From Prauserella endophytica (GTDB lineage Bacteria; Actinomycetota; Actinomycetes; Mycobacteriales; Pseudonocardiaceae), in NCBI RefSeq assembly GCF_005146945.1, contig NZ_SWMS01000006.1, positions 124,001 to 188,000 on the forward strand: DNA of 64,000 bases, given 5' to 3'. The position numbers were made by a program, and so were the translations under genes. The notes under the pieces were generated by a model that saw only the letters and a list, made by a program, of their open reading frames with translations, made no database searches and was not told the origin of the DNA. Shown here in pieces: positions 34,588 through 41,633 of the stretch. Each line of letters opens with the position of its first letter. Position 1 is the first letter of the stretch.

Positions 34588-34892
34588 CGCCCGCCCGCGA
34601 GTCGCCCGCCCGGGACGGCGAGTTCTGCGTTCAGGACGGCGAGTTGCCCGCCCGGGATGGCGAGTTCTGCGTTCAGGACGGCGAGTGCTGCGTTCGGGAC
34701 GGCGAGTTCTGCGTTCAGGACGGCGAGTCGTCCGCCCGGTCCGGCGAGTGCTGCGTTGGGGACGGCGAGTCGTGCGTTCGGAACGCGGAACTCGCCGTTC
34801 GGAGCGGGGGACTCGCTGTCCGGAGTGGGGGACTCGCTGTCCGGAACGGGGGACTCGCCGTTCGGGGCGGGGGACTCGCGGTCGCGGTTCGC
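34588..34892. repeat. Facing arrays of a 21-nt GAGTC repeat (array B)
   Basis: About nine rightward units of 21 nt (for example GGCGAGTTCTGCGTTCAGGAC and GGCGAGTTGCCCGCCCGGGA-type variants) are followed by about five reverse-complement units (GGGGGACTCGCTGTCCGGA-type). They fill the whole gap between the lipoprotein stop and the stop of the convergent MshC-like gene. Each arm reads away from the gene it adjoins. Variant units alternate between a TGCGTTC and a CCCGCCC half. No gene is in this stretch. Confidence 0.85.
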
Positions 34893-36038
34893 TCAGGTCA
34901 GGCCTAGGGCGGCGGTGAGCAGGCGGGCGGCGCCGCCGCCCGCCTCGATCGCCACGTCGAGGGCCGCCGAGACGCCGAGGTCGTCGGCGAGCAGGGCACG
35001 GATGCGCTCGATGTCGGCGTCGCCCGCCTCGATCGGGCGCCCAGCCGCGCGGTGTAGCCGCTCCAGCCGCGTCGCGGCGGCGTCGAGCACCGCCGGCGTG
35101 TAGTCCCAGCTCCGCGCCCACGGACGGTCGATGATCGCCAGCCGCACGACCGAGGCCGGGTACCGCGCGAGGAGGTCCTCCAGCAACACCAGGTTGCCCG
35201 TGGACTTGGCCATCTTGACGCCGTCGACGGTCACCGTCCCGACGTGCAGCCACGCACGCGCGTACGGGGTGACGCCGGACAGCGCCTCGGCCATCGCCGC
35301 GTGGTAGGCGTGGTGCGGGAACCGCAGGTCGGCGCCGCCCGCGTGGAAGTCCACGCCAACGCCGAACACCGACTCCGACATCGCCACGCACTCGGCGTGC
35401 CAGCCTGGCCGTCCCGGTCCCCACGGCGAGTCCCACGCCGGGTAGCCGGGCTCGCCCGCCTGCCACACGGCGACGTCCAGGGGATGCTCCTTGGCGGGAT
35501 CGTCGGGCCTGCCGCCGTACTCGGCCGCGAGCCGCAGCGCCTCCGCCTCGGTGAGCCCCGCACGCTCGGCGACCTGCCTGCCCCGGAAGTAGACGCCGCC
35601 GCCGCGCTCGTACGCGGCGTCCGCGTCGAGCAGTGCCGCGGCGAGCCGCAGCACCGCGTCGACGTAGCTGTGGGCCCTGGGCTCGAAGTCCGGCGCGCGC
35701 ACGCCGAGCGCGGCCATGTCGCCCTCGAAGTTGAACTGCTGGAACGCCGCGAGCTGGTCGTACGGGGCGCCCGTCTGCCTCGCCGCCTCCACGAGAATGT
35801 CGTCGACGTCGGTGACGTTGCGGCACACGATGGGCTCGACGCCGAGCACGCGCAGCACCCGGCGCAGCGTGTCGACCCACACGAACGTCGCGGCGTGACC
35901 GAGGTGGGTCACCTCGTAGGGCGTGATGCCGCACGCGTAGATCCGTGCCCGGTCGAGCAGCCGCACGGGCCTGCCCGCGAGCGTCACCGCGGTCGCGCCG
36001 GCCATCGGGCGCTTTCTCGTCATCGACTCGAACGTCAT
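34893..36038 (-). CDS. MshC-like cysteine ligase (CysRS paralog without tRNA domain)
   Basis: About 381 residues of class I aminoacyl-tRNA-synthetase catalytic core. CGITPYEVTHLGHA near 36-49 matches the form seen in MshC, the mycothiol-pathway enzyme that joins Cys to GlcN-inositol, rather than CysRS (CGPTVY). NVTDVDD, the zinc-site GWHAEC and the KMSKS-like KMAKS are present. The usual FPHHE motif reads FPHHA. The anticodon-binding tail is absent. The ATG at 36038 is a moderate choice; 36023 and 36005 are alternatives. It may be the cell's MshC or a second copy used for another cysteine ligation. Divergent from the CoA-transferase operon. Confidence 0.78.
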   Translation of the reverse strand: MTFESMTRKRPMAGATAVTLAGRPVRLLDRARIYACGITPYEVTHLGHAATFVWVDTLRRVLRVLGVEPIVCRNVTDVDDILVEAARQTGAPYDQLAAFQQFNFEGDMAALGVRAPDFEPRAHSYVDAVLRLAAALLDADAAYERGGGVYFRGRQVAERAGLTEAEALRLAAEYGGRPDDPAKEHPLDVAVWQAGEPGYPAWDSPWGPGRPGWHAECVAMSESVFGVGVDFHAGGADLRFPHHAYHAAMAEALSGVTPYARAWLHVGTVTVDGVKMAKSTGNLVLLEDLLARYPASVVRLAIIDRPWARSWDYTPAVLDAAATRLERLHRAAGRPIEAGDADIERIRALLADDLGVSAALDVAIEAGGGAARLLTAALGLT

Positions 36039-36110
36039 GCCCACCCACGATGCCGCACGCGCGGCCGGGACGCGACTCCCTTGACCGGCCGATCGCCACG
36101 ACCGTACAGT

Positions 36111-36147
36111 CGTGCCGTAAGGCGACAACCGTGCCGTAACACGGCAC
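36111..36147. promoter_or_regulatory. Repeated CGTGCCGTAA elements with palindrome
   Basis: CGTGCCGTAA occurs at 36111-36120 and again at 36130-36139. The second copy is the left half of a perfect palindrome, GTGCCGT-AAC-ACGGCAC (36131-36147). It ends 15 nt before the CoA-transferase start. It is a strong candidate operator, possibly for the IclR-type regulator encoded downstream. Confidence 0.45.
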
Positions 36148-36162
36148 AGTCAGCGAGGGACT

Positions 36163-37356
36163 ATGGCGTTCGCGCTGGGACACCTGAAGGTCATCGACCT
36201 GACCCAGGTCATGGCCGGCCCGTACTGTTGTCAGCTCCTCGGCGACCTCGGCGCCGACGTCGTCAAGGTCGAACCCGTCGGCAAGGGCGACGCCACCCGC
36301 CAGGCGACCGGCCACCGGTTGCCGCACGGTGAGAGCGCGGCCTTCCTCGCCGTGAACCGGAACAAGCGCAGCATCGCGCTGGACCTGAAGAGCGACCGTG
36401 GCCGCGAGGCGTTCTACCGCCTGGTGCGCGACGCCGACGTCGTGGTGGAGAGCTTCCGGCCCGGCGTCGCGGCGAAGCTCGGGGTCGACTACCCCTCGCT
36501 GAAGGCGGTCAACGAGCGGATCGTCTACGCGTCGATCTCCGGGTTCGGCCAGACCGGCCCCTACGCGGGCCGCCCCGGCTACGACCTGATCGCGCAGGCG
36601 ATGTCGGGCGTCATGAGCGTCACCGGCGACGCGGGCGGCGACCCGGTGAAGAGTGGCGTGCCCGTCGCCGACATGTCCGCGGGCCTGTTCTGCGCGGTCG
36701 GCATCCTCAGCGCGTGCCTCTCCCGCGAGGTGACCGGCCAGGGCCAGGCCATCGACACCTCCCTCTACGACGCCGCGCTGGCCCTGTCGATCTGGGAGAC
36801 CTCCGAGCTGTGGGCCACCGGTGAGGCGCCGGGACGCCTCGGCTCCGCGCACCGGGTCAACGCGCCGTACCAGGCGCTGCCGACGCGCGACGGCCACCTC
36901 ACCGTCGGCGCCAACAACGACCGGCTCTGGCAGCGGATGTGCGCCGTGCTCGGCCGGGAGGACCTGCTGGCCGACGAGCGCTTCGCCGGCAACACCGACC
37001 GCGTGCGGCACCGCGAGGAGCTCGCCGCCGAGCTGAGCACGACGCTCAAGGAGCGCGACACCGACGAGTGGGTGGACGCGCTGCTCGAGGCCGGCGTGCC
37101 CGCCGGGCCGATCCGGGACTACGCGCAGTCGTGCTCGGATCCGCACACGCTCGCCAGGGAGATGGTCGTGGAGCTGGACCACCCCACGGAGGGGAAGGTT
37201 CGTTCGCTCGGGATCCCGGTGAAGCTCAGCGGGACCCCTGGCAGCATCCGCCGCGTCGCGCCCGCGCTGGGCGAGCACACCGACGAGTTGCTGCGCGCGG
37301 CCGGCTGGACCGACGAAGAGATCGCCACGCTGCGAGCCGAGGGAGCCGTGGGATGA
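36163..37356 (+). CDS. CaiB/BaiF family (class III) CoA transferase
   Basis: A 397-residue class III CoA transferase. LTQVMAGPYCCQLLGDLGADVVK near 9-31 and FLAVNRNKRSIALDLK near 63-78 are canonical. GYDLIAQAMSG with the catalytic Asp in PVADMSAGL near 165-173 follow. ATG at 36163 has GCGAGGGAC upstream. It overlaps the enoyl-CoA hydratase by four bases. The pair suggests activation of a carboxylic acid to its CoA ester followed by hydration. The acid is unknown; a dicarboxylate is suggested by the nearby MatC-like carrier. Confidence 0.93.
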   Translation: MAFALGHLKVIDLTQVMAGPYCCQLLGDLGADVVKVEPVGKGDATRQATGHRLPHGESAAFLAVNRNKRSIALDLKSDRGREAFYRLVRDADVVVESFRPGVAAKLGVDYPSLKAVNERIVYASISGFGQTGPYAGRPGYDLIAQAMSGVMSVTGDAGGDPVKSGVPVADMSAGLFCAVGILSACLSREVTGQGQAIDTSLYDAALALSIWETSELWATGEAPGRLGSAHRVNAPYQALPTRDGHLTVGANNDRLWQRMCAVLGREDLLADERFAGNTDRVRHREELAAELSTTLKERDTDEWVDALLEAGVPAGPIRDYAQSCSDPHTLAREMVVELDHPTEGKVRSLGIPVKLSGTPGSIRRVAPALGEHTDELLRAAGWTDEEIATLRAEGAVG

Positions 37357-38126
37357 CCGACCAGGTACTGACCGAGTTCCGCGGCCCGGTGGCGGTCGCG
37401 ACGTTCAACCGCCCCGAGGCGCGCAACGCGATGACGTGGGAGATGTACGACGCGCTCGTCGAGTTCTGCGAACGCGTCGACGCCGACGAGGACGCGCGCG
37501 TGGCCGTGCTGCGCGGCGCGGGCGGCAAGGCGTTCGTCGCGGGCACCGACATCGCGCAGTTCCGGGAGTTCCGGGGCGCCGACGACGGGCTCGCCTACGA
37601 GAATCGCATCGAGGGCGTGCTGTCGCGCCTGGAGCGGGTGCGGGTGCCGACGATCGCCGCAATCGACGGCTACGCCACCGGCGGCGGGCTGTCGATCGCG
37701 GCGGCTTGCGACCTGCGCATCGCCACGCCGAAGGCCAAGTTCGGACTGCCCATCGCCCGCACGGTCGGCAACTGCCTCTCGATGGGCAGCTACGCGCGCC
37801 TCGCGCAGCTCGTCGGCGCGACGCGGGCCATCCATCTCGTCTACACCGCGGGCTTCGTCGGCGCGCAGGACGCAGAGCGGGCCGGGCTCGTCTCGGAGCT
37901 GGTCGCCGAGTCCGAACTGGACGATCGCGTGACCGCGCTGTGCGAGCAGCTCGCCACGCAGGCGCCGCTCACCATGCTGGCCGCGAAGATCGCGCTGCGG
38001 CGGCTGCGCGAGCACGCGCTGCCGCCCGGCGACGACCTGATCGCGATGTGCTACGGCAGCGAGGACTTCCAGGAGGGCGTCGCCGCGTTCACCGAGAAGC
38101 GCACCCCGCAGTGGCGTGGCCGGTGA
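37353..38126 (+). CDS. Enoyl-CoA hydratase/isomerase family protein
   Basis: A 257-residue crotonase-fold enzyme. FNRPEARNAMTWEM near 18-31 and the oxyanion-hole segments GGKAFVAGTDIAQF near 57-70 and AIDGYATGGGLSIAAACDLRIA near 100-121 are present. The usual catalytic Glu positions are not both obvious in LPIARTVGNCLSMG, so hydratase versus another crotonase activity is open. ATG at 37353 overlaps the CoA-transferase stop. The end converges on the iclR-type gene with 15 nt between. Confidence 0.9.
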   Translation: MTDQVLTEFRGPVAVATFNRPEARNAMTWEMYDALVEFCERVDADEDARVAVLRGAGGKAFVAGTDIAQFREFRGADDGLAYENRIEGVLSRLERVRVPTIAAIDGYATGGGLSIAAACDLRIATPKAKFGLPIARTVGNCLSMGSYARLAQLVGATRAIHLVYTAGFVGAQDAERAGLVSELVAESELDDRVTALCEQLATQAPLTMLAAKIALRRLREHALPPGDDLIAMCYGSEDFQEGVAAFTEKRTPQWRGR

Positions 38127-38141
38127 CGGGCCGTGCGCGGC

Positions 38142-38906
38142 TCACACCGGAAGCCGGTAGCCGAGCGTGGCGCTGATCCGCTGCGCGGCCTCGATCACGA
38201 GCTCGCCGTAGCCCTCCCTGAGGTCCTCGGTCATCCTGCTGCCCGGCGCCGAGATCGAGATGCTCGCGACGGGCGTCCCGTCGTGGTCGAAGATCGGCGA
38301 GGCGACGGCCGTGATGTCGGTGCGCCACTCACCGACGTTCGAGGCGTAGCCGCGCTTGGCCACGCGGTCGAGCTCGGCGAAGAACTCGTCCCAGTCGACG
38401 ATCGTCCTGCCCGTGTAGCGTTCCAGCTTCCCGCCGAGGATCTCGCGCACCTGTTCCCGCGGCAGGGACGCCAGCATGGCCTTGCCGTTGGAGGATCCGT
38501 GCAGGGGCACGGCGCTGCCGAGGGGGATCACCGCGCGGATCGGGTGCTCGGTCTCGACGCGCTCGATGAGCACGGCGCGGTCGCCCTCGCGCACCATCAG
38601 GTGCGAGGTCTCGCCGGTCTCCTTGCGCAGCTCGTGCATGATCGCCGTCGCGGCGTCGCGCACGCTGAGGTCGGCGATCGCGCGCTGGCCGATGTGCAGC
38701 GCCCGCGTGGTGAGGACCCAGCGCGTCACCTCGGCGCCGTCGGGGCAGATCCAGCCCGCTGTCCACAGTGTCCGGAGGGCGCGCTGCACGGTGCTCTTGG
38801 GCAGGCGCAGCCTGCGGGCCAGCTCGCCGACCCCGACCGGCTGCGTGTACGCGACCTCCTCCAGCACGCGGAAGGCGGAGAGGACGGTGCGCATTCCCTC
38901 ACTCAT
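38142..38906 (-). CDS. IclR-family transcriptional regulator
   Basis: A 254-residue IclR-type regulator. The N-terminal winged helix-turn-helix covers about 5-60 (VGVGELARRLRLPKSTVQRALRTL). The effector domain has SSNGKAMLASLP near 140-151 and the C-terminal AVASPIFDHDGTPVASISISAP. ATG at 38906. It faces the CoA-transferase/hydratase operon and lies next to the matC-like gene, both plausible targets. Candidate operators are at 36111-36147 and 40351-40368. Confidence 0.92.
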   Translation of the reverse strand: MSEGMRTVLSAFRVLEEVAYTQPVGVGELARRLRLPKSTVQRALRTLWTAGWICPDGAEVTRWVLTTRALHIGQRAIADLSVRDAATAIMHELRKETGETSHLMVREGDRAVLIERVETEHPIRAVIPLGSAVPLHGSSNGKAMLASLPREQVREILGGKLERYTGRTIVDWDEFFAELDRVAKRGYASNVGEWRTDITAVASPIFDHDGTPVASISISAPGSRMTEDLREGYGELVIEAAQRISATLGYRLPV

Positions 38907-38935
38907 GACCGAAGTCTAACCGCCAATGGAGCGGA

Positions 38936-38963
38936 GGGAGCCCGCCGACACCGGCGGGCTCCC
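38936..38963 (-). terminator. Hairpin terminator downstream of matC-like gene
   Basis: GGGAGCCCGCCG and CGGCGGGCTCCC form a perfect 12-bp stem with an ACAC loop, starting seven bases beyond the matC-like stop (minus strand) and before the iclR start. There is no T-run, as is common for actinobacterial terminators. Confidence 0.65.
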
Positions 38964-38969
38964 CACGGC

Positions 38970-40313
38970 TCACAGCCAGCCGGGCACCACGAAGATCAGG
39001 CAGGTGACCACCGGCGCGACGGCGATCATGCTCATGCCCCAGATCATCAGACGCCGGAACATCGTGTCCCGGTGCTCCTGCGGCGTGCTCGCCACGACGA
39101 GGGCGCCGCTGGTGGAGAACGGCGACGAGTCGACGATCGACGAGGAGAGCGCCAGCGCGATGATCATGCCGACCGCGCCGACCTGACCGGTCTGCAGGAA
39201 CGGCACCGCCAGCGGGATGAGCGCGCCGAGGATGCCGGTCGTGGACGCGAACGCCGACACCGCGCCGCCGATGAGACAGATCACGAACGCGGCCAGCAGT
39301 GGCACGCCGATGCCGGCGACGCTGTCGCCGAGGAACTCGATGGTGCCCACGCGCTCCATCAGGCCCACGTAGGTCACCACGCCGCAGATCAGCAGCACGG
39401 TGGGCCACGCGACCTCGCCGAAGCAGGTCTTGGTCTCCTTCGGCGACAGCAGGCAGATGACGGTGGCGATGCTCAGTGCCAGCAGGCCCACGTCGAACTC
39501 CAGCGCCAGCGCGCCGACCGCGAGCACCACCAGGCCGACCAGGGTCACCGTGCGCTGGGCGTTGAGAGTCGTCACCTGGGTGACGGGCTGGGTGCTCGTG
39601 CGCGTCGCCGTCGTGGCGCCGCCGCCACCGCCGCCGCCCACGGGCTCGCCGGCGCCGCCCGGCTCGTCGACGGGCGCGCCGCCCTCCTCGTCGGTGGTGA
39701 CTCGCCGGCGCAGCAACTGCTTGCCACCGAAGAGGAAGAACACCACGACGCTCAGCAATGCGTTGAACAGGAACGAGCTCACCCACAGCAGAACCGGGTT
39801 CCCGGGAAGGCCGCTGCGTTCCACGACACCGTTGGTGATGCTGCCGAAAATGCTGATGGGCGAGAAACCACCCGCGCTGGCGCCGTTGATGATGAGCAGG
39901 CCCATGAGCATCGGGTTGATGCGGTAGCGCGTCGCGAAGTTCAGCCCGATCGGCGCCATGATGGCGACCGCGCCGGGCACCACGGCGCCCACCATGGTCA
40001 GCAGGCTCGTGACCAGGAACATCACCCACGGGATGAGCGCGATTCTTCCCTTCACGGCGCGGACGCCGGCGTGGATGAGCCAGTCGACTGTGCCGTTCCC
40101 CTTGGCGATGGCGAACAACAGGGTCACGCCGACCAGCACGACGAAAAGGTCGCCGGGAAAGCCGGAGAACAGATCGTCCGCGGACTCGTCGTAAATGAAG
40201 GTACCGATCAGGAAGGCACCGAGAAAGGCCACCGCTCCCATGTTCACCGATCGCAGAGTCGCGAGGAGAAAAATGAGAACCAGGCCGATGATCGAATAAA
40301 TCTCTATGGACAT
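38970..40313 (-). CDS. matC: MatC-like dicarboxylate (malonate-type) carrier
   Basis: A 447-residue membrane carrier with about eleven hydrophobic segments. The N-terminal third closely follows the MatC pattern: LRSVNMGAVAFLGAFLIG near 20-37, FSGFPGDLFVVLVGVTLLF near 48-66, GRIALIPWVMFLV near 87-99 and INGASAGGFSPISIFGSITN near 144-163. A Gly-rich linker near 220-250 splits the two halves. ATG at 40313 follows GAGGAGCC. Malonate or another C3-C4 dicarboxylate is the likely substrate. Divergent from the aminotransferase gene. Confidence 0.85.
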   Translation of the reverse strand: MSIEIYSIIGLVLIFLLATLRSVNMGAVAFLGAFLIGTFIYDESADDLFSGFPGDLFVVLVGVTLLFAIAKGNGTVDWLIHAGVRAVKGRIALIPWVMFLVTSLLTMVGAVVPGAVAIMAPIGLNFATRYRINPMLMGLLIINGASAGGFSPISIFGSITNGVVERSGLPGNPVLLWVSSFLFNALLSVVVFFLFGGKQLLRRRVTTDEEGGAPVDEPGGAGEPVGGGGGGGATTATRTSTQPVTQVTTLNAQRTVTLVGLVVLAVGALALEFDVGLLALSIATVICLLSPKETKTCFGEVAWPTVLLICGVVTYVGLMERVGTIEFLGDSVAGIGVPLLAAFVICLIGGAVSAFASTTGILGALIPLAVPFLQTGQVGAVGMIIALALSSSIVDSSPFSTSGALVVASTPQEHRDTMFRRLMIWGMSMIAVAPVVTCLIFVVPGWL

Positions 40314-40350
40314 GTGGCTCCTCGAGGCAGGCGTTGGCTCGCGGCCGCGA

Positions 40351-40368
40351 CGGAATTCAGTGATTCCG
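40351..40368. promoter_or_regulatory. Palindrome in the matC/aminotransferase divergent region
   Basis: CGGAAT-TCAGTG-ATTCCG is a perfect 6-bp dyad with a 6-nt spacer. It resembles the GGAAxx/xxTTCC style of some IclR-family operators. A second small palindrome, TTGAC-C-GTCAA, lies at 40418-40428, nearer the aminotransferase start. Confidence 0.35.
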
Positions 40369-40457
40369 CAATGCGAAAGCGTGGTCTCGCACCGAGGAAG
40401 TATGGCGCGCGACACTTTTGACCGTCAAGAGTCCTGAATAGACCGATGGAGAATCCG

Positions 40458-41633
40458 ATGGCACAGCCGATCGGCCGGCACTTCCTGCAAATTCCCGGCC
40501 CCACCAACGTTCCCGAGCAGGTGCTGCGCGCGATGTCCGCGCCCACGATCGACCACCGCGGCCCCGAGTTCGCAAGCCTGACGCTCGATCTGCTCGAGGC
40601 GGTGAAGCCCGTTTTCGGGACCACGGGACCGGTCGTCATCTACCCGTCGTCGGGCACCGGAGCGTGGGAGGCCGCGCTCGTGAACACCCTCAGCCCTGGC
40701 GACCGCGTGCTCGCGTTCGAGACCGGCCACTTCGCCACGCTGTGGCGGGAGATGGCCGAGAACCTGGGCCTCGAGGTGGAATTCGTCCCCGGCGACTGGC
40801 GGCACGGCGCCGACCCCGAGGCCGCGGCCGATCGGCTCGCCGCCGACCGTGAGCACCGGATCAAGGCCGTCTGCGTGGTGCACAACGAGACCTCGACCGG
40901 CGTGACCAGCCGGATCGCCGAGATCCGGCGCGCGCTCGACGACGCGGGGCATCCCGCTCTGCTGCTGGTGGACACCATCTCCTCGCTGGGCTCCATCGAC
41001 TACCGGCACGACGAGTGGGGAGTCGACGTCACGATCTCGTGCTCGCAGAAGGGCCTGATGCTCCCGCCGGGACTGGGCTTCAACGCCGTCAGCGAGAAGG
41101 CGCTGCGGGTGAGCGAGACCGCTGGCCTGCGACGGTCCTATTGGGACTGGAAGGCGATACTGGAGGCCAACCGGCGCGGCTTCTTCCACAGCACTCCGGC
41201 GACGAACCTGCTCTACGGCCTGCGCGAGGCGCTGCGCCTGCTCGACGAGGAGGGGCTGTCCAACGTGTACGCCCGCCATCTGCGGCACGCCGAGGCGACC
41301 CGCGCGGCGGTGCGCGCGTGGGGACTGGAGGTGCTGTGCCTCGACGAGCGCGAGCACTCCGCCGCGCTGACGGCCGTGGTGGTGCCGGACGGCCACGACG
41401 CCGACAAGATCCGCGAGCTGATCCTCGACTCGTTCAACATGTCGCTGGGCGCGGGCCTCGGCAAGCTCAAGGGCACCGTCTTCCGCATCGGGCACCTCGG
41501 GCACTTCAACGACGTCGCGCTGGCCGGAACGCTTTCCGGCGTGCAGATGGGCCTCGAACTGGCGGGCGTGCCGATCGACCAGGGCGGTGTCGCGGCGGCC
41601 CTGCGGGTACTGACCGGGAAGGCGGGCGCATGA
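40458..41633 (+). CDS. Serine/alanine-glyoxylate aminotransferase family protein
   Basis: A 391-residue PLP enzyme of the AGXT/serine-glyoxylate aminotransferase family, making glycine from glyoxylate or using a related amino donor. QIPGPTNVPEQVLRAMS near 10-26, SSGTGAWEAAL near 67-77 and the PLP Lys in SCSQKGLMLPPGL near 196-208 are present. GGAGAA precedes the ATG at 40458; an in-frame ATG at 40446 is possible. It overlaps the FAD/Fe-S oxidase by four bases. Together the two would interconvert glycolate, glyoxylate and glycine or serine. Confidence 0.9.
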   Translation: MAQPIGRHFLQIPGPTNVPEQVLRAMSAPTIDHRGPEFASLTLDLLEAVKPVFGTTGPVVIYPSSGTGAWEAALVNTLSPGDRVLAFETGHFATLWREMAENLGLEVEFVPGDWRHGADPEAAADRLAADREHRIKAVCVVHNETSTGVTSRIAEIRRALDDAGHPALLLVDTISSLGSIDYRHDEWGVDVTISCSQKGLMLPPGLGFNAVSEKALRVSETAGLRRSYWDWKAILEANRRGFFHSTPATNLLYGLREALRLLDEEGLSNVYARHLRHAEATRAAVRAWGLEVLCLDEREHSAALTAVVVPDGHDADKIRELILDSFNMSLGAGLGKLKGTVFRIGHLGHFNDVALAGTLSGVQMGLELAGVPIDQGGVAAALRVLTGKAGA

